Below, piece by piece: positions 33,417 through 40,327 of a stretch of 62,885 nucleotides of DNA. The translations under genes and the position numbers were made by a program. The notes beneath the pieces were generated by a model. The model searched no databases and was not told where the DNA came from. It saw nothing but the letters and a program-made list of their open reading frames with translations. Source of the stretch: a bacterium (GTDB taxonomy: Bacteria > Desulfobacterota > JAPLJL01); the NCBI GenBank assembly GCA_028713675.1, contig JAQTNV010000017.1, positions 1 through 62,885 of the forward strand. The letters run 5' to 3'. Positions within the stretch are counted from its first letter, which is position 1. Every line of letters begins with the position of its first letter.

Positions 33417-34934
33417 TTACAGGTATTTTTCCCGGTTTTCTTTCAGCCAGAAGCCGAGGCGGGTGGCAAAGGCCATGATCGTCAGCTGGGGGTTGACGAG
33501 GGTGGAGGTGGGGAGGATGCTCGCGTCGCAGACGAAGAGGCCCTTGACCTCGTGGGATTCGAGGTCCGGGTTGACCACCGATTTTTTGGGATCCTTCCCC
33601 ATGTGGCAGGTGCCCATGGGATGGAAGGAGATGTAGTCAACGTAATGTTTCTTAATCTTCATTTCGCTGATTTTTTTAATGTCCTTCGGCGAATCGAGCA
33701 GGGGAAGGCCGGCGATGGGGGTGATGATTTTCTCCGCACCCGCGGCGAATAAAATCTCCGACAATATGGCCGCGGCCCGGATGCTTTTTTCGTGGTCCGC
33801 CTGGTTAATCTGGTAGGTAACGATCGGTTCGTGGCCGAGGCCGGCCCGGACCCGGCCGCTCGAGGTATCCGAGATCAGGTAGCCGACATCCGCCAGGTTC
33901 CGGTATCTGACCATCAGTTCCTTCTGCTTCAGGCCGTAGTAGGGCATGGCGAGCGCCAGGCCGCTTAACGGGAGGCTGGTGGCCTCGAACATGATCCCCT
34001 CGTTCTGATAGGAATCGATATAAAAGCTCTGGAGAATTCCCTTCCAGGATTCGACCTCCTCCTTGAAGATGCCGGCCACCCGGCTGCAGGGATGAAGTCT
34101 CAGGTTTCTGCCCACCTCGCCATTGCCGTTGGCCACCCGGTTCTTCAGGAGCAGGAGCGGGGTCATGATCGCCCCGCCGGCAACGACGATGATCTTGGCG
34201 TTGATTTTGAATTTGTAAGCCGGTTTCCGGGTTTCCCGGTTGAGCACCACCCCTTCCACCCCGCCGGCCCGGTTGTTCTTGACCACGATCTTGTCCGCGC
34301 GGCAGTCGGCGTAAACCTTGGCCCCCGCCTGGGAAGCCCGGGGGATATAACTCAAGTCCATGGACTGCTTGGCGCCCTCGGGACAGCCGAGGATGCAGAC
34401 CCCGCAACCCTTGCAGCCCTTGGCGTTCCGGGGGATGGGCCCGCCCGAGAGGCCCATGGCCTTCATGCCCCTTTCCAGGACCCCGGCGTTCTTTCCGAGC
34501 ACGTCGCGGGCGCCGGGTTCGACGTTGATGATCTTTTCCACCCGCTCGAAAAACGGCGCCAGGTACTTGGAGTTGATTCCCTCCAGGCCGTGGTTCTTTT
34601 CCCAGTCCGAGAGAATCTTGTCCGGGGTCCGGAAGCAGGTGCCGGAATTGATCGTGGTCGTTCCCCCGATGCATCTGCCGGTCTGGACGACCACCATCGG
34701 AACGCCCAGGGCGGAGGTGCCGCCGTTGTCCCGGTAAAGGAGGGGATACATGTCGATCAGCTTCTGGTTGAAATCCTTGGGGGTGTAGTAGCCGCCTTCT
34801 TCCAGAATCACGGTCTTAAACCCGGCTTCGGCCAGCTCGGCCCCCACCACCGCCCCGCCGGCGCCGGACCCGATGACGCAGGCGTCGACGTTTTCGACGA
34901 TATCCCGGTTGATTTCCTTGGATTGGATAATCAT
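33417..34934 (-). CDS. GMC-family FAD oxidoreductase with ferredoxin-like Cys motif
   Basis: 505 residues from the ATG at 34934, which has GGTGGAG upstream. FAD Rossmann motif CVIGSGAGG (about 19-27), EEGGYY, GMC signature GRCIGGTTTINSGT (about 87-99) and C-terminal HPMGTCHMG and NPQLTIMAFA. Residues 174-184 contain CKGCGVCILGC, a CX2CX2CX3C pattern that could ligate an Fe-S cluster. The electron donor is probably an alcohol; the acceptor may be the small membrane-associated partner at 34945 and then the respiratory chain. The frame extends further upstream, but that sequence overlaps the partner gene. Confidence 0.88.
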   Translation of the reverse strand: MIIQSKEINRDIVENVDACVIGSGAGGAVVGAELAEAGFKTVILEEGGYYTPKDFNQKLIDMYPLLYRDNGGTSALGVPMVVVQTGRCIGGTTTINSGTCFRTPDKILSDWEKNHGLEGINSKYLAPFFERVEKIINVEPGARDVLGKNAGVLERGMKAMGLSGGPIPRNAKGCKGCGVCILGCPEGAKQSMDLSYIPRASQAGAKVYADCRADKIVVKNNRAGGVEGVVLNRETRKPAYKFKINAKIIVVAGGAIMTPLLLLKNRVANGNGEVGRNLRLHPCSRVAGIFKEEVESWKGILQSFYIDSYQNEGIMFEATSLPLSGLALAMPYYGLKQKELMVRYRNLADVGYLISDTSSGRVRAGLGHEPIVTYQINQADHEKSIRAAAILSEILFAAGAEKIITPIAGLPLLDSPKDIKKISEMKIKKHYVDYISFHPMGTCHMGKDPKKSVVNPDLESHEVKGLFVCDASILPTSTLVNPQLTIMAFATRLGFWLKENREKYL

Positions 34935-34944
34935 TTTTCTCCAC

Positions 34945-35346
34945 CTAGCAGGGCAGATCGTACCCGAGAGCTTTTTCCACTTCTTCGGCAGAATAAAAGA
35001 ACTGGGCGCACATAACCTTGATCGCGGTGATGACCCCCCGCTTGGCATACATCAGGCTGTCGGCCCATTTCTCGATATAACGGTTCTGATCTTCTTTTTT
35101 CAGCCAGGTGAAGGGGAGGGGTTTGTAAATGAAAAGGAAGGGCAGGAGATTGAAGAGCAAAAACATGGACTTGATGCCCAGGAGCGTGGTTGGTTCGAAG
35201 CCGCCCAGGAATTTATTGGCCAGGGGAATCAAATCGACATCCTCGGCCCCGATGGCAAAGGCGCCGCCGCGGGGAAAGAGGATGGCGGAAGTCGAGGTAA
35301 TGATCTTGGCCAACCAGGGGCTGACGACAGATTTCGCTTTTTTCAT
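34945..35346 (-). CDS. Small partner protein of the GMC oxidoreductase
   Basis: 133 residues, with hydrophobic stretches near 12-30 and 60-78 and a C-terminus rich in aromatic and charged residues (MCAQFFYSAEEVEKALGYDLPC). It ends 10 bp before the GMC gene, so the two are co-transcribed. Similar short proteins accompany membrane-bound GMC or gluconate-dehydrogenase-type flavoproteins; the exact family is uncertain. It may anchor or assist export of the large subunit. Confidence 0.65.
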   Translation of the reverse strand: MKKAKSVVSPWLAKIITSTSAILFPRGGAFAIGAEDVDLIPLANKFLGGFEPTTLLGIKSMFLLFNLLPFLFIYKPLPFTWLKKEDQNRYIEKWADSLMYAKRGVITAIKVMCAQFFYSAEEVEKALGYDLPC

Positions 35347-35355
35347 GATAAATAA

Positions 35356-35384
35356 ATATTAATGTTAGCGCTTACTAATTTCAA
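35356..35384 (-). promoter_or_regulatory. Promoter of the GMC operon with LacI-type operator
   Basis: On the minus strand TTGAAA (35379-35384), 17 nt, TAATAT (35356-35361). The spacer contains TAAGCGCTAACA (35363-35374), a near-palindrome centred on AGCGCT like the operators of LacI/PurR-family repressors. A regulator binding there would occlude RNA polymerase, which would fit substrate-induced expression. Confidence 0.5.
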
Positions 35385-35650
35385 GCTTTTCTTTGAAAAT
35401 CAGGGAAATACCTTAGCTGCAAAAAGCGGGCACTTGCCTTTGCTTAGCATGCGAAATAATTTTTAAAAGGTATACCGTAGGCAGTAGACGGTAGACCGGA
35501 AAAAGCTTTCAGCGATCAGCCTTAAAGGGGAGGGCTTTGGTAACCAGAAAAGATTATTCTGAAAATCCCCCTTCATCCCCCTTTTGACAAAGGGGGAAAA
35601 TATTTTTTTACCTTTGAACTTTGAGCTTTCAGCTTTGAGCTTCCAGGTGG
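35385..35650. repeat. Gene-free repeat stretch between the GMC operon and queD
   Basis: 35469-35499 has units GGTATAC, CGTAGGC, AGTAGAC, GGTAGAC. 35565-35600 has a CCCCCTT...AAGGGGG palindrome. 35610-35644 has ACCTTTG, AACTTTG, AGCTTTC, AGCTTTG, AGCTTCC. No gene is visible. Confidence 0.75.
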
Positions 35651-36022
35651 CTAGCCCGGATAATAAGTGGCGGCGGAGTCTTCGGATTCCCAGACGGTGA
35701 CTTTCTTGAGCTTCGGGCCTTTTTTCCCGACCTGGGTTTTCAGCTCGTCATAAATATAGCGGGCGAGATTTTCCGAAGAGGGATTTACTTTTTTAAAAGG
35801 GGCGAGTTCGTTCAACAGCTCGTGGTCGAGGCAGGTGATAATTTCATCCGCCAGCTCCTTCAGGTCATGGAAATCCATGACCAGTCCGAGGCGGTTCAGC
35901 TTCCGGGCCTGGACCCTGATCTCGACCTTGAAGGTATGCCCGTGGACTTTTTCGCATTGTCCCCGGTAGCCGCGGAGCCGGTGAGCGGCGGCGAAGCGGC
36001 AGGTAATTTTAATCTCAAACAT
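35651..36022 (-). CDS. queD: 6-carboxy-5,6,7,8-tetrahydropterin synthase
   Basis: 123 residues of the PTPS fold. Zn-binding His residues are in FAAAHRLRG and VHGHTFKVEI; the catalytic Cys lies in RGQCEKVHGH, and HELLNELAPFKKVNPSSENLARYI carries the catalytic His and Glu. It makes the pterin precursor of queuosine and 7-deazaguanines. No queC, queE or preQ1 riboswitch is next to it. A GAGCA heptad array occupies the place of a ribosome-binding site. Confidence 0.93.
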   Translation of the reverse strand: MFEIKITCRFAAAHRLRGYRGQCEKVHGHTFKVEIRVQARKLNRLGLVMDFHDLKELADEIITCLDHELLNELAPFKKVNPSSENLARYIYDELKTQVGKKGPKLKKVTVWESEDSAATYYPG

Positions 36023-36031
36023 ATTTTAGTT

Positions 36032-36271
36032 CCGAGCAATGAGCAATGAGCAACGAGGGGAAACCATTTTTCAACCTTTTTCTATCAGTCATTCCCGTCC
36101 CGCCAGCGGCGGGATAAATTCCAACGGGAATCCAGTCAAATGAATCAAATTTTATTTTTTTCTATTTTCAAAATCAATTATAAAAAATTTCTGGATTCCT
36201 GCTTCCGCAGGAATGACGAAAAGCAAACCGAAAACGGTAGATTCTTTGAGCTTTGACCTTTGACCTTCTTC
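36032..36271. repeat. Repeats between SHMT and queD
   Basis: 36032-36059: CCGAGCA, ATGAGCA, ATGAGCA, ACGAGGG. 36091-36130: a palindromic GTCCCGCCAGCGGCGGGAT element. 36191-36219: dRS3-like TGGATTCCTGCTTCCGCAGG then AATGACG. 36244-36271: CTTTGAG, CTTTGAC, CTTTGAC, CTTCTTC. Confidence 0.8.
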
Positions 36272-36278
36272 TCCAGGA

Positions 36279-37553
36279 TTATTTTGCGGGCTGGCGCTCG
36301 CTCCAATCCTCCGGATCGTCGAAGGAGTAATAAACCTTTTGATACTTCTTCCGGAATTCCTCCACCTCGCCGCCCACGTATTTTCCGTCTTTCAGGCAGA
36401 GCTTGAAGAAACGGGCGATCTCGACCATCTCCTTTTCCTTCATCCCGAAGCGGGTCATCTCCTGGACGCCGATCCGGATCCCGGCGGGATTGGCGGCGTT
36501 GGCGGTGGGCTCGAAGGGCAGAAGGTTCATGTTCAAAATGATGTTGTTGTCCTTCAGGATCCGGGCCACTTCGTCGCCCCGGCCGTAATTGGCCATGTCC
36601 ACGGCGACTTGGTGGGATTCGGTGAAATCAAATTCCGGGGCCTGGACCTTGAACCCGGATTCATGAAGATTGCGGGCCAGGGTCTTGGCGTTCCGGATTA
36701 CCTGATCGGCGTAATCCTTCCCGAACTCAAGGAATTCGTACGTGGTGATGGCCAGGGGCACCAGGGTATCCAGGTGGTGGTTGGAGGAACTGCCCGGGAA
36801 GGCGCCCCGGTCGATCTCCTCCCATTCCCGGTCTTTCATGTTGGAAAAGGCGATGCCCCGCTGGGAGCCGAAGAAAGTCTTGTGGGTGCTGGCGGTGACC
36901 ACGTAGGCCCCGTCCTTCAGGGGGTCCTGGAACCTGCCTCCGGCGATCAGCCCGAGGACGTGGGCGCCGTCGTAGATAACCACAATCCCTTTTTCCCGGC
37001 AGAGGTCTGACAGCTCGGCCAGGGGTTCGGGGAAAAGGAACAGGCTTTTTCCGAAGACCAGGACCTTGGGGTTGACCATGTTGATGAGCTTCCGGGTGGC
37101 CTCGACGTCGATGTGGTAGAGATCGGGGGTGAGGGGAAAGTCCACGATGTTCTTGGTGTATTTGCCGACCGAGCCGGCCTTATGGTGGCTGATGTGACCT
37201 CCGCCGGAGGTGGAATTGACCATCACCACGTCCCCCGGCTTGATAAAGCGGCTGAAAACCCCGTCGTTGGCCACCGTCCCGCTGATCGGACGGACGTCGA
37301 CGTGCCGGCAATTAAAGAGGGTCTTGAGCTCCTTCTTCAGCCGGGTTTCGATCTCGTCGATCTTGTCGGTGCCTTGGTAAAAGCGCTCCCCCGGGTGCCC
37401 CTCGGCGTAGCGGTGGGCGAAGTCCGAGCCCATCACCCGGCGGCACCGCTCGGAGAGAACGTTCTCGCTGGCGATCAGGTTGATGGTTTTTGACCGCCAT
37501 TCGTTCTGTTCCTTGACGATGGATTCAATCCAGCTCACGTTCCGTTCATACAT
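36279..37553 (-). CDS. glyA: Serine hydroxymethyltransferase, archaeal-like type
   Basis: 424 residues. SHMT signature INLIASENVLSERCRRVMGS, then YAEGHPGERFYQG, DVRPISGTVAN and the PLP Lys in TASTHKTFFGSQRG. Classical bacterial GlyA has TTTTHKTLRGPRGG; the version here and its overall length resemble the archaeal/methanogen clade. The substrate is still expected to be serine with THF, since fhs and pab genes are present. A GGAGGTG box lies 11 nt before the ATG. It interconverts serine and glycine and feeds the C1 pool. Confidence 0.9.
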   Translation of the reverse strand: MYERNVSWIESIVKEQNEWRSKTINLIASENVLSERCRRVMGSDFAHRYAEGHPGERFYQGTDKIDEIETRLKKELKTLFNCRHVDVRPISGTVANDGVFSRFIKPGDVVMVNSTSGGGHISHHKAGSVGKYTKNIVDFPLTPDLYHIDVEATRKLINMVNPKVLVFGKSLFLFPEPLAELSDLCREKGIVVIYDGAHVLGLIAGGRFQDPLKDGAYVVTASTHKTFFGSQRGIAFSNMKDREWEEIDRGAFPGSSSNHHLDTLVPLAITTYEFLEFGKDYADQVIRNAKTLARNLHESGFKVQAPEFDFTESHQVAVDMANYGRGDEVARILKDNNIILNMNLLPFEPTANAANPAGIRIGVQEMTRFGMKEKEMVEIARFFKLCLKDGKYVGGEVEEFRKKYQKVYYSFDDPEDWSERQPAK

Positions 37554-37576
37554 GGATGAAACACCTCCAGATTAAA

Positions 37577-37664
37577 TCAATGACCAATGACCAAGTTCCA
37601 ATTACCAAACTCTTCGACTATGCTCAGGGCCTGCAGGGCAGGCAATAACCAATCACCAAAGATC
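37577..37664. repeat. CCAATGA heptad array interrupted by a CTTCGAC...CAGG element
   Basis: Units TCAATGA, CCAATGA, CCAAGTT, CCAATTA, CCAAACT (37577-37611) are followed by a 31-nt block with CTTCGACTATGCTCAGG and GCAGGGCAGG (37612-37642). The array then resumes as AATAACC, AATCACC, AAAGATC. This is the second of three interrupted arrays in the window. Confidence 0.8.
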
Positions 37665-37726
37665 TAAAACTAATGACCGGACCGGGACAAGCCGAAAAAA
37701 ATATTCGGTCCGAGTTCAGGTACTAT

Positions 37727-37761
37727 TTTAAACTCGAAACTCGAAACTTTAAACCCGAAAC
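37727..37761. repeat. Heptad array, TCGAAAC type
   Basis: TTTAAAC, TCGAAAC, TCGAAAC, TTTAAAC, CCGAAAC in exact 7-nt phase, ending four bases before the nfnB stop codon. Confidence 0.85.
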
Positions 37762-37764
37762 TTT

Positions 37765-39186
37765 TTATTGCTTGAGCATCCGGTCAATCGCCCGGGCGGA
37801 AGCTTTCCCGGCGCCCATGGCCAGGATCACGGTGGCGGCCCCGGTGACAATGTCACCACCGGCGAAGACCCCCGGCATGGAGGTCAGGCCGGTATCCGTC
37901 TCGGCGATGATAGTGCCCCGGGGGGAGGTCTTGATCTCCGGGGTGGAGTCGGGAATCAGGGGGTTGGGAAGGTTTCCGATCGCCACCACGACGGTATCCA
38001 CTTCGATGGTGAATTCCGAGCCGGGGACCCGGACCGGCCGGCGCCGGCCGGACTCGTCGGGTTCCCCGAGTTCCATCCGGACGCACTCCAGCGCCTGGAC
38101 AAACCCCTTATCGTTTCCCACGATCCGGACCGGGAGCGTAAGCAGTTCAAATTTAATTCCTTCTTCCTCCGCGTGATGAACCTCGGCGGCCCGGGCCGGC
38201 ATCTCGGTGCGGGAGCGGCGGTAAATGATAGCGGAGGTTTCCGCTCCCAGCCGGAGGGCGGTGCGGGCCGAGTCCATCGCCACATTCCCGCCCCCGATGG
38301 TGGCCACCCGGGTGCCCCGGATGATGGGGGTGTCGTAGTCCGGGAAGGCGTAGGCCTTCATCAGGTTGGAGCGGGTCAGGTATTCATTGGCGGAGAAAAC
38401 CCCGTTGAGGTTTTCCCCGGGGATGTTCATGAATTGCGGGGCCCCGGCCCCCGAGCCCACGAAAACGGCCCCGTAACCCTGGGCGAAAAGCTCCGGGATG
38501 GTGACGCTCCTCCCCACGATCCGGTTCAGGAACACCCTGACGCCCAGTTTTTTCAAATAATCCACTTCAGCCTGGACGATGGCCTTGGGAAGGCGGAATT
38601 CCGGAATCCCGTAAACCAGGACCCCCCCGGCCTTGTGCAGGGCCTCGAAGATGGTGACTTCATGCCCGCGCCGGATCAGGTCGCCGGCCGCGGTCAGGCC
38701 CGCCGGCCCCGAACCGACAATGGCCACTTTCTTCCCGGTGGGCTTGGCCATCTCGGGGATAATGAACCCCTCATGCTCCCTTTCCCAGTCGGCGGCGAAA
38801 CGCTCGAGGTTGCCGATGGCCACCGGCTGGTCCTTGCCTTTGGCGCCCAGGATGCAGAAACTCTCGCACTGCTCCTCCTGGGGGCAGACCCGGCCGCAGA
38901 CGGCCGGCAGGCTGTTTTCTTCCTTGATCTTACGGGCCGCTTCAGTGAATTTTTCCTCTTTAATCAGCTTGATGAAGGCGGGAATGCTGACATTGACCGG
39001 GCAGCCCTCGATGCATTTGGGCTTCTTGCACTGGACGCAGCGGCTTGCTTCCCGGACCGCGAGCTCGGGGGTATAGCCGAAGGGGACTTCCTGGAAATTC
39101 CTGGTCCGGGCGGAGGCGTCCTGCTCCGGCATTTTCTGCCGGGGGGTTTTCACCTTGCTGGGTGATGGTTTTATTTCCTCGTTCAT
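37765..39186 (-). CDS. nfnB: NADPH-dependent oxidoreductase large subunit, NfnB/GltD-like
   Basis: 473 residues. The N-terminus has two Fe-S motifs (CVQCKKPKCIEGCPVN and CGRVCPQEEQCESFC). FAD domain [16 protein letters not shown] and NAD(P) domain ATIGGGNVAMDSARTA follow. This is the shape of the glutamate-synthase small subunit, but no large GltB is near. Its partner 13 bp upstream is NfnA, so the pair fits NADH-dependent reduced ferredoxin:NADP+ oxidoreductase (electron-bifurcating NfnAB) or the related SudAB. It links ferredoxin, NADH and NADPH pools in anaerobes. Confidence 0.9.
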   Translation of the reverse strand: MNEEIKPSPSKVKTPRQKMPEQDASARTRNFQEVPFGYTPELAVREASRCVQCKKPKCIEGCPVNVSIPAFIKLIKEEKFTEAARKIKEENSLPAVCGRVCPQEEQCESFCILGAKGKDQPVAIGNLERFAADWEREHEGFIIPEMAKPTGKKVAIVGSGPAGLTAAGDLIRRGHEVTIFEALHKAGGVLVYGIPEFRLPKAIVQAEVDYLKKLGVRVFLNRIVGRSVTIPELFAQGYGAVFVGSGAGAPQFMNIPGENLNGVFSANEYLTRSNLMKAYAFPDYDTPIIRGTRVATIGGGNVAMDSARTALRLGAETSAIIYRRSRTEMPARAAEVHHAEEEGIKFELLTLPVRIVGNDKGFVQALECVRMELGEPDESGRRRPVRVPGSEFTIEVDTVVVAIGNLPNPLIPDSTPEIKTSPRGTIIAETDTGLTSMPGVFAGGDIVTGAATVILAMGAGKASARAIDRMLKQ

Positions 39187-39198
39187 CTGACGGGCCCC

Positions 39199-40032
39199 TT
39201 ATTTCGGCTTGGGTTGGTAGGACGAGCGGGCTTTTTCCTCCTCGGAGGGGTAAACCCGCAGGCGCTTGGCCAGGAGATCGAAATCCACCTGATGGCCGTC
39301 GAATTCCGGCCCGTGCACGCAGGTGAACTTGGACTCGCCGCCTACGCCCACCCGGCAGCCCCCGCACATCCCGGTGCCGTCGATCATGATCGGATTCAGG
39401 CTCACGATGGTCTTGATCCCCTTGGCGCGGGTGACCTCGCAGACCGCCCGCATCATCGGCAGGGGGCCGATGGCATAAACGATGTCGATATGAACGCCTT
39501 CTTCCAGGAGATGCTTGAGAACGTCGGTGACGAACCCGTGGATCTGGTAGCTGCCGTCGTCGGTGCAAACCAGGAGCCGGTCGGAAATTTGGCCCATCTC
39601 CTTGGTCAGGATCAGGAGGTCCTTGTTCCGGGAGCCGATGATGGAAATGAGCTGGTTGCCGGCTTCCTTCAGGGCCTTGGCGATCGGGTAGATCACGGCC
39701 GTGCCCACCCCGCCGCCGATGGCGCAGACCACGCCGTACTTGTCGACGTGGGTGGGGTTGCCCAGGGGGCCGGCCAAGTCGGAGATTTCCCCGCCCTCGG
39801 GCACGTCCCGGAGGAGCATCGTGGTTTTTCCTACCACCTGGAAAATCAGGGTGATGGTGCCCGCCCCGGGATCGGCGTCGGAGATTGTGAGGGGGATTCT
39901 TTCCCCGTTCTCATTCACCCGGAGGATGATGAACTGTCCGGGCTTCCGTTTGGCGGCGATCTCCGGGGCCTCGACCACCATCCGGACGACTTCCTTGGCC
40001 AGGTTTTCCTTCTTAATGATTTTATTGCCCAT
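39199..40032 (-). CDS. nfnA: Ferredoxin-NADP reductase-like subunit, NfnA
   Basis: 277 residues. An N-terminal FAD-binding reductase domain (FIILRVNENGERIPLTI) is followed by an NAD-binding domain (CAIGGGVGTAVIYP) and a C-terminal [2Fe-2S] motif, GMCGGCRVGVGGESKFTCVHGPEF. It resembles the dihydroorotate-dehydrogenase electron-transfer subunit but with the Nfn/Sud arrangement. It is the first gene of a two-gene operon with nfnB. Confidence 0.9.
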   Translation of the reverse strand: MGNKIIKKENLAKEVVRMVVEAPEIAAKRKPGQFIILRVNENGERIPLTISDADPGAGTITLIFQVVGKTTMLLRDVPEGGEISDLAGPLGNPTHVDKYGVVCAIGGGVGTAVIYPIAKALKEAGNQLISIIGSRNKDLLILTKEMGQISDRLLVCTDDGSYQIHGFVTDVLKHLLEEGVHIDIVYAIGPLPMMRAVCEVTRAKGIKTIVSLNPIMIDGTGMCGGCRVGVGGESKFTCVHGPEFDGHQVDFDLLAKRLRVYPSEEEKARSSYQPKPK

Positions 40033-40069
40033 AATTTTTTTCCGATCCTGCGTTTATAAGTTCATTTTA

Positions 40070-40099
40070 CTTATAATCAATCCTTCCGCTATTTATCAA
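40070..40099 (-). promoter_or_regulatory. Sigma-70-type promoter of nfnAB
   Basis: On the minus strand TTGATA (40094-40099), 18 nt, TATAAG (40070-40075), each 5/6 of consensus, about 38 bp before the nfnA ATG. Confidence 0.55.
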
Positions 40100-40327
40100 G
40101 ATGAGAACCGGGATTTACCCGGCTGATAAAGAGCGGGCCGAGGGAAACAATCGTCCGTTAAATTCTTTACATTTGGTAGCGGAAAATGCAATCCGGTAAG
40201 AATATTAATCGGTCTTAGGGTTGACAAAGCCGAATCCGATAATTTACCGCGCGGCAATTTTACCGGGTCCGGCTCATTTGCTATGGTGTTATTGGATTAA
40301 ATTTTTGGTAGATTGTCTGCGATACCA

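Noticed and set aside
37765-39186. Glutamate synthase small subunit (gltD)
   Set aside because: The sequence would fit, but there is no gltB nearby and the immediate upstream partner is an NfnA-type reductase, so NfnB/SudA is the better call.
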